DNA of 64,000 nt from Verrucomicrobiia bacterium DG1235. Its GTDB lineage: Bacteria > Verrucomicrobiota > Verrucomicrobiia > Opitutales > Opitutaceae. The translations under genes and the position numbers were made by a program. Position 1 is the first letter of the stretch. Each line of letters begins with the position of its first letter. Positions 1 through 8,368 of this stretch are shown here, piece after piece. The stretch lies in assembly GCA_000155695.1 (NCBI GenBank), contig DS990592.1:2472473-2536472 (forward strand), in the 5' to 3' direction. Under the pieces are notes generated by a model. It searched no databases, was not told where the DNA came from, and saw only the letters and a program-made list of their open reading frames with translations.

Positions 1-1
1 T

Positions 2-1183
2 GAGCGGTCGCGCACCCTCCTCCAGCCCGGCACACCCTTCACCCGCGAGCTGCACGAGCTCTTTCGCTCCCAAGGAAAATTCGGCTCCAAAGACCGCCGC
101 CTCTACCGCGAGCTCATCTACACCTACCTCCGCTACCTCCCCTGGCTCGACCCCATCTATAAAGAGCAGCAGAAATTTATGGATACGCTTATCTGCCTCG
201 CCGCCCCCACAGCGGAAATCCAAAGTCTGTATCCAACTCTCCCCGACAAGCAACCACCCGAAATTCCAGCAGACCAACGCTTCAAGCTCCTCGGACGCGA
301 AGCGCACGAGATCTCAGAGCTCCTCCCCGACTGGTTCGGCAAACACACAAATCGCCCCGTATCCAGTCGCTCACTACTCCACCTCCTCACCCGCCCCCCG
401 CTCTGGCTCCGCGTCCAAAAAGACCCCAACAACGACCTCCTCGCTCAGCTCCGCGCCGCCGCCACCCCTGAACAAGCCGAGCAAATCACAAAGCATCCGC
501 TCATCCCCGACTGCATCCACGCTCCCGCAGACTTTTCCCTTGGCGAACTCCCCTGCTTTCTAGAAGGCCTCGTCGAGATCCAAGACATATCCTCCCAGAT
601 CCTCCTCCAGCTCCTCAAAGACCGCCCGACAGGAAACTGGCTCGACGCCTGCGCCGGAGCCGGAGGCAAAACTCTCCAGCTCGCCAAAGCCCTCCAGCCC
701 AGCGGCAAAGTCGCCGCCTACGACCCCCGCCCCTCCGCCATCCGAGAGCTCCAGTCCCGACTCAAGCGCTCCGGACTCCGCAACGCCTCCGTACTCGACC
801 GCAGACCCACCGAAGGCGCCTACGACGGCGTCCTCGTCGACGCCCCCTGCAGCGGCTCCGGCACCTGGCGACGCCACCCCTACCTCCTGCGCCAAACCCG
901 CGAGCGAGACGTCTTAAAGTACGCCGAAACCCAGCTCGACATCCTCAAAAACTACGCCCCCCTCGTCGCCCAAGGCGGCATCCTCGTATATAGTACCTGC
1001 TCCCTCAGCCGCCACGAAAACGAAGAAGTCGCCCAAAAATTCCTCGAGTCCCGCCCCGAATTCCAGCGCCAGCCCCTCGCCAGCCGCTACGGCTACGAAG
1101 ACACCGGCCACGGCATCACCGTCTACCCCGAAGACCACAACGGCGACGGCCTCTACGTCACCACCTTCCGCCGCACAACCTAA
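2..1183 (+). CDS. RsmB/NOL1-NOP2-Sun family rRNA (cytosine-C5) methyltransferase, 5' truncated by window edge
   Basis: SAM-dependent RNA m5C methyltransferase. The frame is open from base 2, so the first in-frame ATG (179) is internal and the N-terminus lies outside the window. The visible upstream part, with a GSKDRRLYRELIY-like stretch, resembles the NusB-like RNA-binding domain of RsmB. The catalytic domain shows the SAM loop DACAGAGGKTLQLA, motif IV DAPCSGSGTWRRHP and the nucleophile motif YSTCS, so both cysteines of this family are present. 16S rRNA C967 (RsmB) is the likely target by family, but NSUN-type paralogues cannot be excluded. A 192-base gap separates it from scpA. Confidence 0.85.
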   Translation, partial: ERSRTLLQPGTPFTRELHELFRSQGKFGSKDRRLYRELIYTYLRYLPWLDPIYKEQQKFMDTLICLAAPTAEIQSLYPTLPDKQPPEIPADQRFKLLGREAHEISELLPDWFGKHTNRPVSSRSLLHLLTRPPLWLRVQKDPNNDLLAQLRAAATPEQAEQITKHPLIPDCIHAPADFSLGELPCFLEGLVEIQDISSQILLQLLKDRPTGNWLDACAGAGGKTLQLAKALQPSGKVAAYDPRPSAIRELQSRLKRSGLRNASVLDRRPTEGAYDGVLVDAPCSGSGTWRRHPYLLRQTRERDVLKYAETQLDILKNYAPLVAQGGILVYSTCSLSRHENEEVAQKFLESRPEFQRQPLASRYGYEDTGHGITVYPEDHNGDGLYVTTFRRTT

Positions 1184-1269
1184 CCCCCACGCCCCCAAAC
1201 ACCCCAATCTCACGTCCCCACAATCCCCCGCATCCCCACGGCCCCTCAAACCACAGGCAACTCCCTGGC

Positions 1270-1301
1270 GCGCGAAACGCGCAACCTTACACGTTTCGCG
1301 C
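1270..1301. repeat. Perfect 10-bp inverted repeat between the methyltransferase gene and scpA
   Basis: Arms GCGCGAAACG (1270-1279) and CGTTTCGCGC (1292-1301) flank a 12-base loop. No T-run follows on either strand, so it is not a standard intrinsic terminator. It could be an RNA hairpin ending the methyltransferase transcript or an operator for scpA. Confidence 0.5.
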
Positions 1302-1375
1302 CCCAAGCCCCCTCATCTCGCATTGTGAACAATTTCGCATTGCCAGCCGCCTCCCGGCGAACGTGAATCCCTCCC

Positions 1376-2173
1376 GTGGTAGCGGAAACCGATCCCAGAA
1401 TTAAGCTCTCCGTCTTCGAAGGCCCCATGGACCTTCTGCTCTTTCTCATACGCAAACATGAGATCGACATCTACGACATTCCCATAGAGCTCGTGCTCGA
1501 CCAGTACCTCGGAGTCATCAACTCCATGAAAGAGGTCAAACTCGAGGTCGCAGGCGACTTCTTCGTCATGGCCGCCACCCTCATGGAGATCAAGAGCCGC
1601 CTCCTTCTCCCCAAACAACGCCGCAGCCAATCCGATGAAGACGGAGATGAGGACGCCGACATCGACCCCCGCTGGGAGCTCGTCCACCAACTCATCGAAT
1701 ACAAGAAATTCAAGGAAGCCGCCGACTCTATCGACAAGCTCTCCGACCGAGCCGCTCTGCTCAAAGAGCGTGACTACAATTCGGTCAACAAGGCCGAGAC
1801 CCCCAAGCGCCCCCTCAAGCCGGAAGACAAGATCTCCGTCTGGAATTCCTACAACATCGTCCTGCGCCGGCTCACCGAAAAGCTCGTCGTCGGCGAGATC
1901 CAGGACGACTCCGTCACCGTAGTCGACCAGATGGAAATGCTCATCGCCAAAATACGAACCGAGCCCGTCTTCAACTTCACCTCGCTATTCGAAGGACCCA
2001 TCGGACTCCGCACCCTCGTCACCACTTTCATCGCCATCCTCGAGCTCACGCGACTGCGACGGCTGAAGGTTGAGCAAAACGAAGCCTTCACCGATTTCAT
2101 CGTCACCGGCCTCGAAGGTGGCGAAAGCCTCTCTTTCGAAGATGAAAAGGAGCTTGAACAGAGCGCTCCTTAG
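1376..2173 (+). CDS. scpA: Segregation and condensation protein A (ScpA)
   Basis: Kleisin subunit of the bacterial SMC-ScpAB condensin, which compacts and separates newly replicated chromosomes. The 265-residue length is typical. The N-terminal helical domain has the family signature FEGPMDLLLFLIRKHEIDIYDIP, followed by MEIKSRLLLP. The C-terminal winged helix covers about residues 185-260 and would bind SMC heads. Translation appears to start at GTG 1376. The usual partner gene scpB does not follow; two small genes and trxA come next in the same direction. Confidence 0.93.
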   Translation: MVAETDPRIKLSVFEGPMDLLLFLIRKHEIDIYDIPIELVLDQYLGVINSMKEVKLEVAGDFFVMAATLMEIKSRLLLPKQRRSQSDEDGDEDADIDPRWELVHQLIEYKKFKEAADSIDKLSDRAALLKERDYNSVNKAETPKRPLKPEDKISVWNSYNIVLRRLTEKLVVGEIQDDSVTVVDQMEMLIAKIRTEPVFNFTSLFEGPIGLRTLVTTFIAILELTRLRRLKVEQNEAFTDFIVTGLEGGESLSFEDEKELEQSAP

Positions 2174-2188
2174 ATCAGCCTTGTCTGT

Positions 2189-2440
2189 GTGCGAGACGAA
2201 AGCCTAGCAAACAAGCAATCACACCTCCTCGGAGTCGGCCTCGACAACGACGACGGCCACAAGCGCATCACCCAAGCGGAAAAGTTCTCCATCGTCGGCG
2301 GATCTCAGGATACGCATGAACGGATGACCGAAACCGTAGTCAAAACATTCGAAGATATAAAAAAAGCCGGCAAACAGCTCGAAACCATCGAGAAAAAGCA
2401 CCTCGCGGACCTCATCGAGAAAAATCGCCCCGCAGACTAG
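2189..2440 (+). CDS. Small conserved hypothetical protein
   Basis: An 83-residue soluble, charged protein with no domain I can name. It has an HKRITQAEKFSIVGG segment followed by a helical, Lys/Glu-rich C-terminus (TFEDIKKAGKQLETIEKKHL). It starts at GTG 2189, 15 bases after the scpA stop, so it is probably co-transcribed with scpA. I recall similar small proteins next to scpA in other Opitutia, but cannot check this here. No signal peptide or membrane segment. Confidence 0.6.
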   Translation: MRDESLANKQSHLLGVGLDNDDGHKRITQAEKFSIVGGSQDTHERMTETVVKTFEDIKKAGKQLETIEKKHLADLIEKNRPAD

Positions 2441-2447
2441 AAACCTG

Positions 2448-2711
2448 ATGTCCCATACCGAATCCAAACTCACACCCGTCAACCGGCTCTCCATCGAGGA
2501 CGCCCAAGGCGAGGAATTGCTCGATTGGGACGAGGAAGAAAACGATCAAGTCGTCATTGCAACCGACGCCCGAGGGAATTCGTTGACCCTGCTTGAAGAA
2601 TACTCCCAACGCAAAAAGGGCCGCATTTCGCCAACCGAACTAACGTTCAGCTTCGCCTGCGCCGCAGCTTCTCTTGCATTTGCAGTTCTCATCTATTTTA
2701 ACACGCACTAA
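2448..2711 (+). CDS. Small tail-anchored membrane protein, hypothetical
   Basis: An 87-residue protein with an acidic N-terminal part (LLDWDEEENDQ) and one C-terminal hydrophobic helix (about residues 65-84, FSFACAAASLAFAVLIYF), giving a tail-anchored layout with the soluble part in the cytoplasm. ATG 2448 is 7 bases after the preceding stop, and the gene ends 2 bases before trxA, so tight co-transcription with trxA is likely. Function unknown. Confidence 0.65.
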   Translation: MSHTESKLTPVNRLSIEDAQGEELLDWDEEENDQVVIATDARGNSLTLLEEYSQRKKGRISPTELTFSFACAAASLAFAVLIYFNTH

Positions 2712-2713
2712 TC

Positions 2714-3037
2714 ATGGCAGACATCATCAATCTGAACGAACAAAGCTTTAACGACGCGATATCCAGCGCTAACGGACCCGTCCTCGTGGACTTCTGGGCG
2801 CCATGGTGCGGTCCTTGTAAGGCCATAGCCCCGCTCCTAGAAGAAATCGCCGATGAACTCGACGGCAAAGCTGCGATCACAAAGGTAAACGTCGATGAAA
2901 ACAGCGCCATCGCCGCCAAGTACAACGTACGCGCCATTCCGACCCTCATCCTCTTCAAGGGCGGCGAACAGGTCGACACCATCGTCGGCATGATCGGCAA
3001 AGACGACCTCAAGGCGAAAGTCGAAGCCCACGTCTAA
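2714..3037 (+). CDS. trxA: Thioredoxin
   Basis: Cytoplasmic dithiol-disulfide oxidoreductase reduced by thioredoxin reductase. At 107 residues it has the canonical thioredoxin size. The active site WCGPCK places the redox cysteines at about residues 32 and 35. The cis-proline loop RAIPTLILF is present. It is the last gene of the scpA run and is followed by a clear intrinsic terminator. Confidence 0.97.
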   Translation: MADIINLNEQSFNDAISSANGPVLVDFWAPWCGPCKAIAPLLEEIADELDGKAAITKVNVDENSAIAAKYNVRAIPTLILFKGGEQVDTIVGMIGKDDLKAKVEAHV

Positions 3038-3066
3038 GCCCCGGAGGTCGACACTCCCTTTCCAAC

Positions 3067-3107
3067 AAAAAGCGTCTCCCGCCGTATCTCGGCAGGAGGC
3101 GCTTTTT
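3067..3107 (+). terminator. Intrinsic terminator after trxA
   Basis: A long imperfect stem pairs AAAAAGCGTCTCC with GGAGGCGCTTTTT around GCC/GGC and a short loop, with a T-run at 3103-3107. The matching A-run at the 5' side could let it work for the opposite strand too. Confidence 0.8.
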
Positions 3108-3233
3108 CTGTCTCAACTTCCATGCCTCGCCCAAAACTTGCAGACGCCTGCCAATCGCCTTTTCAAGTTTGACTAGAATTGGGAGTGTTGCCGGTATCCC
3201 TACGCCCCCCACTCACCCAAACCCTTTCCAAAT

Positions 3234-4829
3234 ATGTCGGAAACTCCCTCCTCTCCAAAGAGCTCTAAACCCGAAAACTCTGCTCCCGTCTCCATGGGCG
3301 CAAAAATCATCTACGGGCTAGGCTCCGGCAATGACATGTGGGGCAATTGGCTCTACCCGACCTTCGCCTGGACCGTCTTCAACATGTACCTCGGCCTGCC
3401 GGGCAAGATGATCAGCCTCGCCCTCACAATGCGACTGGTCTGGGACATCTTCACCGACCCCTTCTTCGGCTGGTGGTCGGACAACACCCGCACCCGCTTC
3501 GGTCGACGCCGCCCATTCATCCTCGCAGGATCCGTACTCGCAGGCATCACCTTCCCCCTTCTTTTCCTCGTAGGAGACGGCTGGACCGACAACGCCTACT
3601 TCCTCTGGATGATTTTCTCCTCAATCATCTTCATGACCATGGTCAGCTGCTTCAACGTGCCCTACCAAAGCCTCGGAGCAGAACTCAGCCCTGACTACAA
3701 GGAGCGTACCGCAATCTACGCCTTCAAGGGCAGCATCCAGAAAATCATGGAGATCGGCATGTTTGTCGCGCCGGCCTTCGCCACCGCCCTCGCATGGGAA
3801 AACGCGACCCTCGCCGACGTCCCCGAGCGCCTCGGCGGCATTATCTCAGGCGGCTTCCATTGGCTTGGCCAACTCGGAGGCGCCATCGCGAGCCTGGACA
3901 TGATGGGAATCCTCGAGCTCACGAAAACGCCAATGGGCATGAGCTCCGGCACCGGCGAAGAAAATGTTAATGTCGTTCTAGGCGCCCAAGTTTACGCCTC
4001 CATCCTCGGCGGCGTCATGATTCTCATCGGCTTCGCCCTCTTCTTCGGACTCAAGGAACGTTACTACAAGAACTTCGTCCAAACCAGCCACCAGAAGGTC
4101 CGCATCACCGAAACCATTTGGGAAGCCCTCAAATGCAAGCCCTTCCGCGTCCAGCTCTCCATGGGGCTCGCCTACTCCCTCGGCCTCAGCATGGTCGGAA
4201 CCCTCGGACTCTATGCCACCGTCTACTACGTCAGCGGAGGCAATCGCACCGAAGGCAACCTCTGGAATGCAGGCATGGGATTCTTCAACATGATCTTCGG
4301 ATTCCTTGGCCCCATCGTCTTCGGCGGCTTCGTTTCACGCTGGCTCGACAAACGAGGCACCATTCTCGCCATACAGAGCTGCGCCATGGTCGTGTTCGCC
4401 GCAACCTGGTGGCTCTACACGCCAGAAGTCAAATGGCTTCAACTCTTCGCCTCCGGGCTCATCGCCTTCACCCAGGCCGGCTTCTGGATGATGTACGGAT
4501 CCATCGGGGCCGACGTCATCGACTTCGACGAACTCCAATCCGGTAAGCGGCGTGAGGGCGCCTTCACAGCCTGCGGCACCTACGTCATGAAAGTCGGCAT
4601 GGTCCTCGGCACCTTCATCACCGGCTTCGTGCTGGACTGGACCGGCTTCGACGCCGACCTAGTGGGAGACCAAGACCCAAGCGCCATTTTCTGGATACGC
4701 TTCCTCCTCGCAGCCGTCCCCATAGCCGGCATCATTCTTTCCTTCGTCATGATCCTCTCCTTCCCGCTCAGCCGCCAGAAGATGCAAGAGATCAGAAACG
4801 AGCTCGAAGCTCGACGCGGCACGGTCTAA
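3234..4829 (+). CDS. GPH-family (glycoside-pentoside-hexuronide):cation symporter, MFS
   Basis: Inner-membrane sugar/cation symporter of the GPH branch of the major facilitator superfamily. The signature DPFFGWWSDNTRTRFGRRRP (MelB-type loop 2-3) is seen at about residues 77-97, and about 12 hydrophobic segments follow. At 531 residues it is longer than typical MelB/XylP proteins (about 450-480) because of a long loop around residues 195-245 between helices. It is convergent with a GH2 beta-mannosidase that shares its terminator region, so import of a mannoside or mannose-containing oligosaccharide is a reasonable inference; the substrate cannot be read from the sequence. Confidence 0.88.
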   Translation: MSETPSSPKSSKPENSAPVSMGAKIIYGLGSGNDMWGNWLYPTFAWTVFNMYLGLPGKMISLALTMRLVWDIFTDPFFGWWSDNTRTRFGRRRPFILAGSVLAGITFPLLFLVGDGWTDNAYFLWMIFSSIIFMTMVSCFNVPYQSLGAELSPDYKERTAIYAFKGSIQKIMEIGMFVAPAFATALAWENATLADVPERLGGIISGGFHWLGQLGGAIASLDMMGILELTKTPMGMSSGTGEENVNVVLGAQVYASILGGVMILIGFALFFGLKERYYKNFVQTSHQKVRITETIWEALKCKPFRVQLSMGLAYSLGLSMVGTLGLYATVYYVSGGNRTEGNLWNAGMGFFNMIFGFLGPIVFGGFVSRWLDKRGTILAIQSCAMVVFAATWWLYTPEVKWLQLFASGLIAFTQAGFWMMYGSIGADVIDFDELQSGKRREGAFTACGTYVMKVGMVLGTFITGFVLDWTGFDADLVGDQDPSAIFWIRFLLAAVPIAGIILSFVMILSFPLSRQKMQEIRNELEARRGTV

Positions 4830-4856
4830 ACGACCACTCGAAAGCAATTCACCACA

Positions 4857-4886
4857 AAAAAGGGCGGCCTCTCAGCCGCCCTTCTT
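4857..4886. terminator. Shared terminator between the GPH symporter and GH2 genes
   Basis: GGGCGGC (4862-4868), loop CTCTCA, GCCGCCC (4875-4881), then TTCTTCG. It is preceded by a run of A, so it can serve both converging transcripts. Confidence 0.75.
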
Positions 4887-4890
4887 CGTA

Positions 4891-7380
4891 TTAAATTTCC
4901 TGATACGTATCGAAGACTGATCGAGCCTTGAGCGAAACCTTGATCGCCGTCGCCGTCGTCTTCACCTTCGGCGTCACACGAATCGTATTCGACTCGCCAG
5001 CCATCAAGTGCACGAAATTGTCGCTGTAGCGGGCTTCGATTCCCTTCAGCTCCAGCCAAGTCCAAAGAGCCGGCTTCTTGGCCGTTACCGTTACATCGTA
5101 CGCCCCACTCGCCAAGGCCTTCACCTTCACAGAAAGTTTCGGATCCGCCAACGTCAGGTGCTTTGGACGAGCAAAGGTCACAAGGTTTTCGCTCACAGCC
5201 TTCCGACCGTCTTTCAACGAAAGCTTAACCATCAAACCGCGTTGACCGTGCTCCTTGACGAGCTTCTTCAACTTCAAGACCTTCACCACGCCAGTCGAAT
5301 TCGCGGCCGCTCGAATTTTCTTCGATCCCACCTCGAACTCCTTGCCATCCACGTCGACTACCTTCCAGCCAACGGTCAAACCCTTCGCTTCAAGCAAGTC
5401 GCTCACAACATGAATCGCCACGCTATCCGTATCCGGATCTTCAACACCGCAAACTAGCAGCGGATTAAAGAAATTGCGCGCCGCGTAATGAAGCGCCTTC
5501 CACTTTCCGAAGAAATCGACCGACGACCAGCTAGCAACCTGCCAGCAGTCATTGAGTTGCCAATACAAAGCCCCCATACAGCGCGGCTTGTTCATCCGCC
5601 AATGCTCGACCGCGTACTTGATCGCCAGTCCCTGCAAAATCTGAGTCAGCCAAATCGTATTGTCGAAACCGACCGGAAGACGGAACCAGCTCAACATGTA
5701 GTCGATGATCGCGCTGTTCCCGATCGGACTGCGCTGATGCTGCTCCATCACATATGAAGTCACATTGCGCTCTTCCACATCCGTGTAGGTCTCGATCGTG
5801 CTCGGCTCCGGAAAACTCTGAAAGCCAAACTCACTGCAAAACCGGTGGTAAGCGGTGCGATACCACTCAAACGGCCTGCGCCCATGCCAAACCTTCCACA
5901 AGTGAGCGTCTCCACAATCTGGATTCTGCGAAAACTTCCTGTCCCCCACCGGCGAATGCTCGCTGGATGGCCAGTAGTCGCGCTGAGGATCGTTTCGTTT
6001 GACCACCTTCCCGATTACCTTGTCGAACAAGTTCATGTACTCGTCCCAAGGCATCTGCCCAGGCTCGTCGCCCAGGATTGGCGGTATATGTTCCATTTCG
6101 TTGTTGCCGCACCAAATAGCCAGACAGGCATGGTGGCGAATGCGTCGCACATTCTGGGCAACCTCCACTTTCACGTTCTCCACAAACTCGTCATCGAATC
6201 CCGGATACGCCGCGCAAGCGAACATGAAGTCCTGCCAAATGCAGATCCCAAGCTCGTCACACGCATCGTAAAAATCGTCGCGCTCGTACTTGCCGCCGCC
6301 CCAGACGCGAATCATGTTCATGTTCGCCTCGACAGCCGACTCCAGCAAATCGCGGTTGCGCTCGTTCGTTCCCCAAACATCGAACTGATCCGATGGTATC
6401 CAGTTCGCCCCTTTCGAGAAAAAGCGGTTCCCGTTCGCCTCGAAAACGAACGACTCTCCCCACTGGTCCTTCTCCCGGACCAACTTCAGCTCGCGAATTC
6501 CAATACGCTTGCTCGACTGGCTTATCACTTCGCCTTCGTCATCCAGCAAACTCACTGCAACAATATAGAGAGGCTGAGCCCCCAAGCCATTCGGCCACCA
6601 GAGCTCCGGCTTTTTGATCGTAAGACTCGTCTTCGCCTTTCCGCGAGCCACAGGGCTTTCGCCACTCGCCACAACCTCGCCATCCTTGGAAACCGTCACA
6701 AACGCCTTCAACTTAGAACGTCGAGCAGCGGTAACTGCCGCTTCGATCTCAAGATTTACCGACTTGTAGCCCTTCGCCAAAGTCTGCTTGACCAGCAGAT
6801 CGGTAATTTCAGCCGTGTCGAAACCTTGGATACGCAGCGAACGCCAAATACCCATTGTCACGATCATTGGCCCCCAGTCCCAGCCGTAGTTCGACTGCTC
6901 CTTGCGCACCCACTGCCCGCCTTCCAGACGATGGTGCCCAATTCCCGTCTGCCAAAGAAAATTCTCTTCCTGCTTCTTCCGGCCATACGGCATCGGCGAG
7001 GTCAAAGCCACCGAGATCTTGTTCTCTCCAGCCTTCAACAAATCCTTAACGTCGCACTCCCACTCGCGGAACATATTGTTCGTCTCCGCCAATACCTTCC
7101 CGTTCAAGGTAATCTTCGCCAAAGTATCGATCCCATCGAAACACAGCATCACCCGATCGCGGCCGAGCAATCGCTCGCCTACCTCAAAACTCCGCGAATA
7201 AGTCCAATTCTCTTCGCCCACCCATTGAACAAGCTTTTCATTGTCCCGAAAATACGGATCAGGAATCAGCTTCTCACGATGCAGGTCCGCGTGAACGCAG
7301 CCGGGCACAACTGCCGGAATTTCGATTTTCTTAGGACCTTTCAAAGTCCAAGTGCCATCAAGCGAGAGCGTTTCTATCAT
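4891..7380 (-). CDS. Beta-mannosidase, glycoside hydrolase family 2
   Basis: Retaining exo-beta-mannosidase that would release mannose from manno-oligosaccharides or N-glycan cores. The 829 residues match the GH2 mannosidase layout: N-terminal sugar-binding fold (PGCVHADL at about 26-33, NYGWDWGP at about 164-171), immunoglobulin-like domain, then the TIM barrel with RVWGGGKYE. The acid/base is E428 in WCGNNE and the likely nucleophile is E517 in CSEFGFQS. No signal peptide is seen, so it is probably cytoplasmic and acts on sugars imported by the convergent GPH symporter. Other GH2 beta-glycosidase activities are less likely given the WCGNNE motif. Confidence 0.9.
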   Translation of the reverse strand: MIETLSLDGTWTLKGPKKIEIPAVVPGCVHADLHREKLIPDPYFRDNEKLVQWVGEENWTYSRSFEVGERLLGRDRVMLCFDGIDTLAKITLNGKVLAETNNMFREWECDVKDLLKAGENKISVALTSPMPYGRKKQEENFLWQTGIGHHRLEGGQWVRKEQSNYGWDWGPMIVTMGIWRSLRIQGFDTAEITDLLVKQTLAKGYKSVNLEIEAAVTAARRSKLKAFVTVSKDGEVVASGESPVARGKAKTSLTIKKPELWWPNGLGAQPLYIVAVSLLDDEGEVISQSSKRIGIRELKLVREKDQWGESFVFEANGNRFFSKGANWIPSDQFDVWGTNERNRDLLESAVEANMNMIRVWGGGKYERDDFYDACDELGICIWQDFMFACAAYPGFDDEFVENVKVEVAQNVRRIRHHACLAIWCGNNEMEHIPPILGDEPGQMPWDEYMNLFDKVIGKVVKRNDPQRDYWPSSEHSPVGDRKFSQNPDCGDAHLWKVWHGRRPFEWYRTAYHRFCSEFGFQSFPEPSTIETYTDVEERNVTSYVMEQHQRSPIGNSAIIDYMLSWFRLPVGFDNTIWLTQILQGLAIKYAVEHWRMNKPRCMGALYWQLNDCWQVASWSSVDFFGKWKALHYAARNFFNPLLVCGVEDPDTDSVAIHVVSDLLEAKGLTVGWKVVDVDGKEFEVGSKKIRAAANSTGVVKVLKLKKLVKEHGQRGLMVKLSLKDGRKAVSENLVTFARPKHLTLADPKLSVKVKALASGAYDVTVTAKKPALWTWLELKGIEARYSDNFVHLMAGESNTIRVTPKVKTTATAIKVSLKARSVFDTYQEI

Positions 7381-7504
7381 AAGCTAATAGGTGCTAGGTG
7401 ATTCGATTTTGCAACGAAGCCCCCTAACCTGCGCAAAAGACCTGAATGCTCCAGAACTTAATTTATATGAGTTTTAGCGTACAGAAGATTGGGCGAAAAT
7501 CGCC

Positions 7505-8143
7505 TCAACCCGCGAGGGCCTTTTCCACGAGCTTCTTCTGAGCCTTTCCCATTTTCAGTCCGAGAGCCGCCTGCCGACCCGCCTCGCTCATTTTCGCCCA
7601 GCTTTTCTGCAGGATCCCAATCATCTTCTCCTGATCCGTTTTGGCGCTGAATTCCGAAAACTGCTTCTCCAAAAACACCAGGCAAAGCGCGTCCTCCAAG
7701 GTCTGGCAATCGGGGTCCGTCTTCAGCCCCTTTTTCAAATTCAGCTCGGCAACCTTCGAGATCACCTCCGTCGGGTAAGCCATCATCTCGAGAATCGAGG
7801 CCATCTTGTGAGCGTGGAATTTCTTGAGGTCCGCCCGCCACTTCAAATAGCCGGGTCGGTCCCGCGTGTAATCCTCGCGAGGAATCATCCACCGGCAAAT
7901 ATGCTGCCCGCGAGCTGCCAGCATCAAAGCCTCCGACGCCTCGGAGTCGAGCTTCAGCACCCAACGCGTCAGTTGAACGCTGAAGAACACCTCATAGCCA
8001 ACATCTCGCCCCTCCATGGCAATCCGCTTGGGATCGTTGTCGTTCAGAAGATCGATCTCCCCGATCGTTGCGAGAAACTGCTTCCTATCCGCTACCCGAC
8101 CCAACTGCGCCACCAACAAATCCTTATCAAATGAGCGTTCCAT
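7505..8143 (-). CDS. DUF4202 domain-containing protein
   Basis: A 212-residue soluble protein with the DUF4202 hallmark AARGQHICRWMIPREDYTRDRPGYLKWR and a following FHAHKM, a His/Asp-rich pattern reminiscent of HD-type hydrolases. Function unknown. I place the start at ATG 8143 because the 12-codon extension to 8179 begins with TTG and adds a non-conserved leader. It lies upstream of the GH2 gene on the same strand with a 124-base gap, and is divergent from the PhoD-like gene. Confidence 0.8.
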   Translation of the reverse strand: MERSFDKDLLVAQLGRVADRKQFLATIGEIDLLNDNDPKRIAMEGRDVGYEVFFSVQLTRWVLKLDSEASEALMLAARGQHICRWMIPREDYTRDRPGYLKWRADLKKFHAHKMASILEMMAYPTEVISKVAELNLKKGLKTDPDCQTLEDALCLVFLEKQFSEFSAKTDQEKMIGILQKSWAKMSEAGRQAALGLKMGKAQKKLVEKALAG

Positions 8144-8368
8144 TGCCGGGAAGCCTAACAATTCGAAGACGCAACGCAATATCGCGCTGAGGAACGCACA
8201 AAAATCGACCCCTTGCAGGGCACCCTAAGCCATTCCCCCAGCCACCGATCAATGCTCCCCCACGGCTTTCGGGCTTCCCTATTTTACGTCCTGATTTAAC
8301 AATCATTTTAAATTTACGGCCGTTTTACAAAAGCGCCAGCTAACATCAACTCTCCCCAGACAACCCAA

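Noticed and set aside
5845-7401. Long open frame (518 codons) on the plus strand
   Set aside because: Antisense to the GH2 beta-mannosidase. Arg/Leu/His-rich, no motif; it arises from the C-rich third positions.
8270-8368. Possible Pho box before the PhoD-like gene (TTTAACA / TTTTAAA spacing)
   Set aside because: The match is poor and AT-driven, and the protein has lost key PhoD motifs, so phosphate control cannot be argued.
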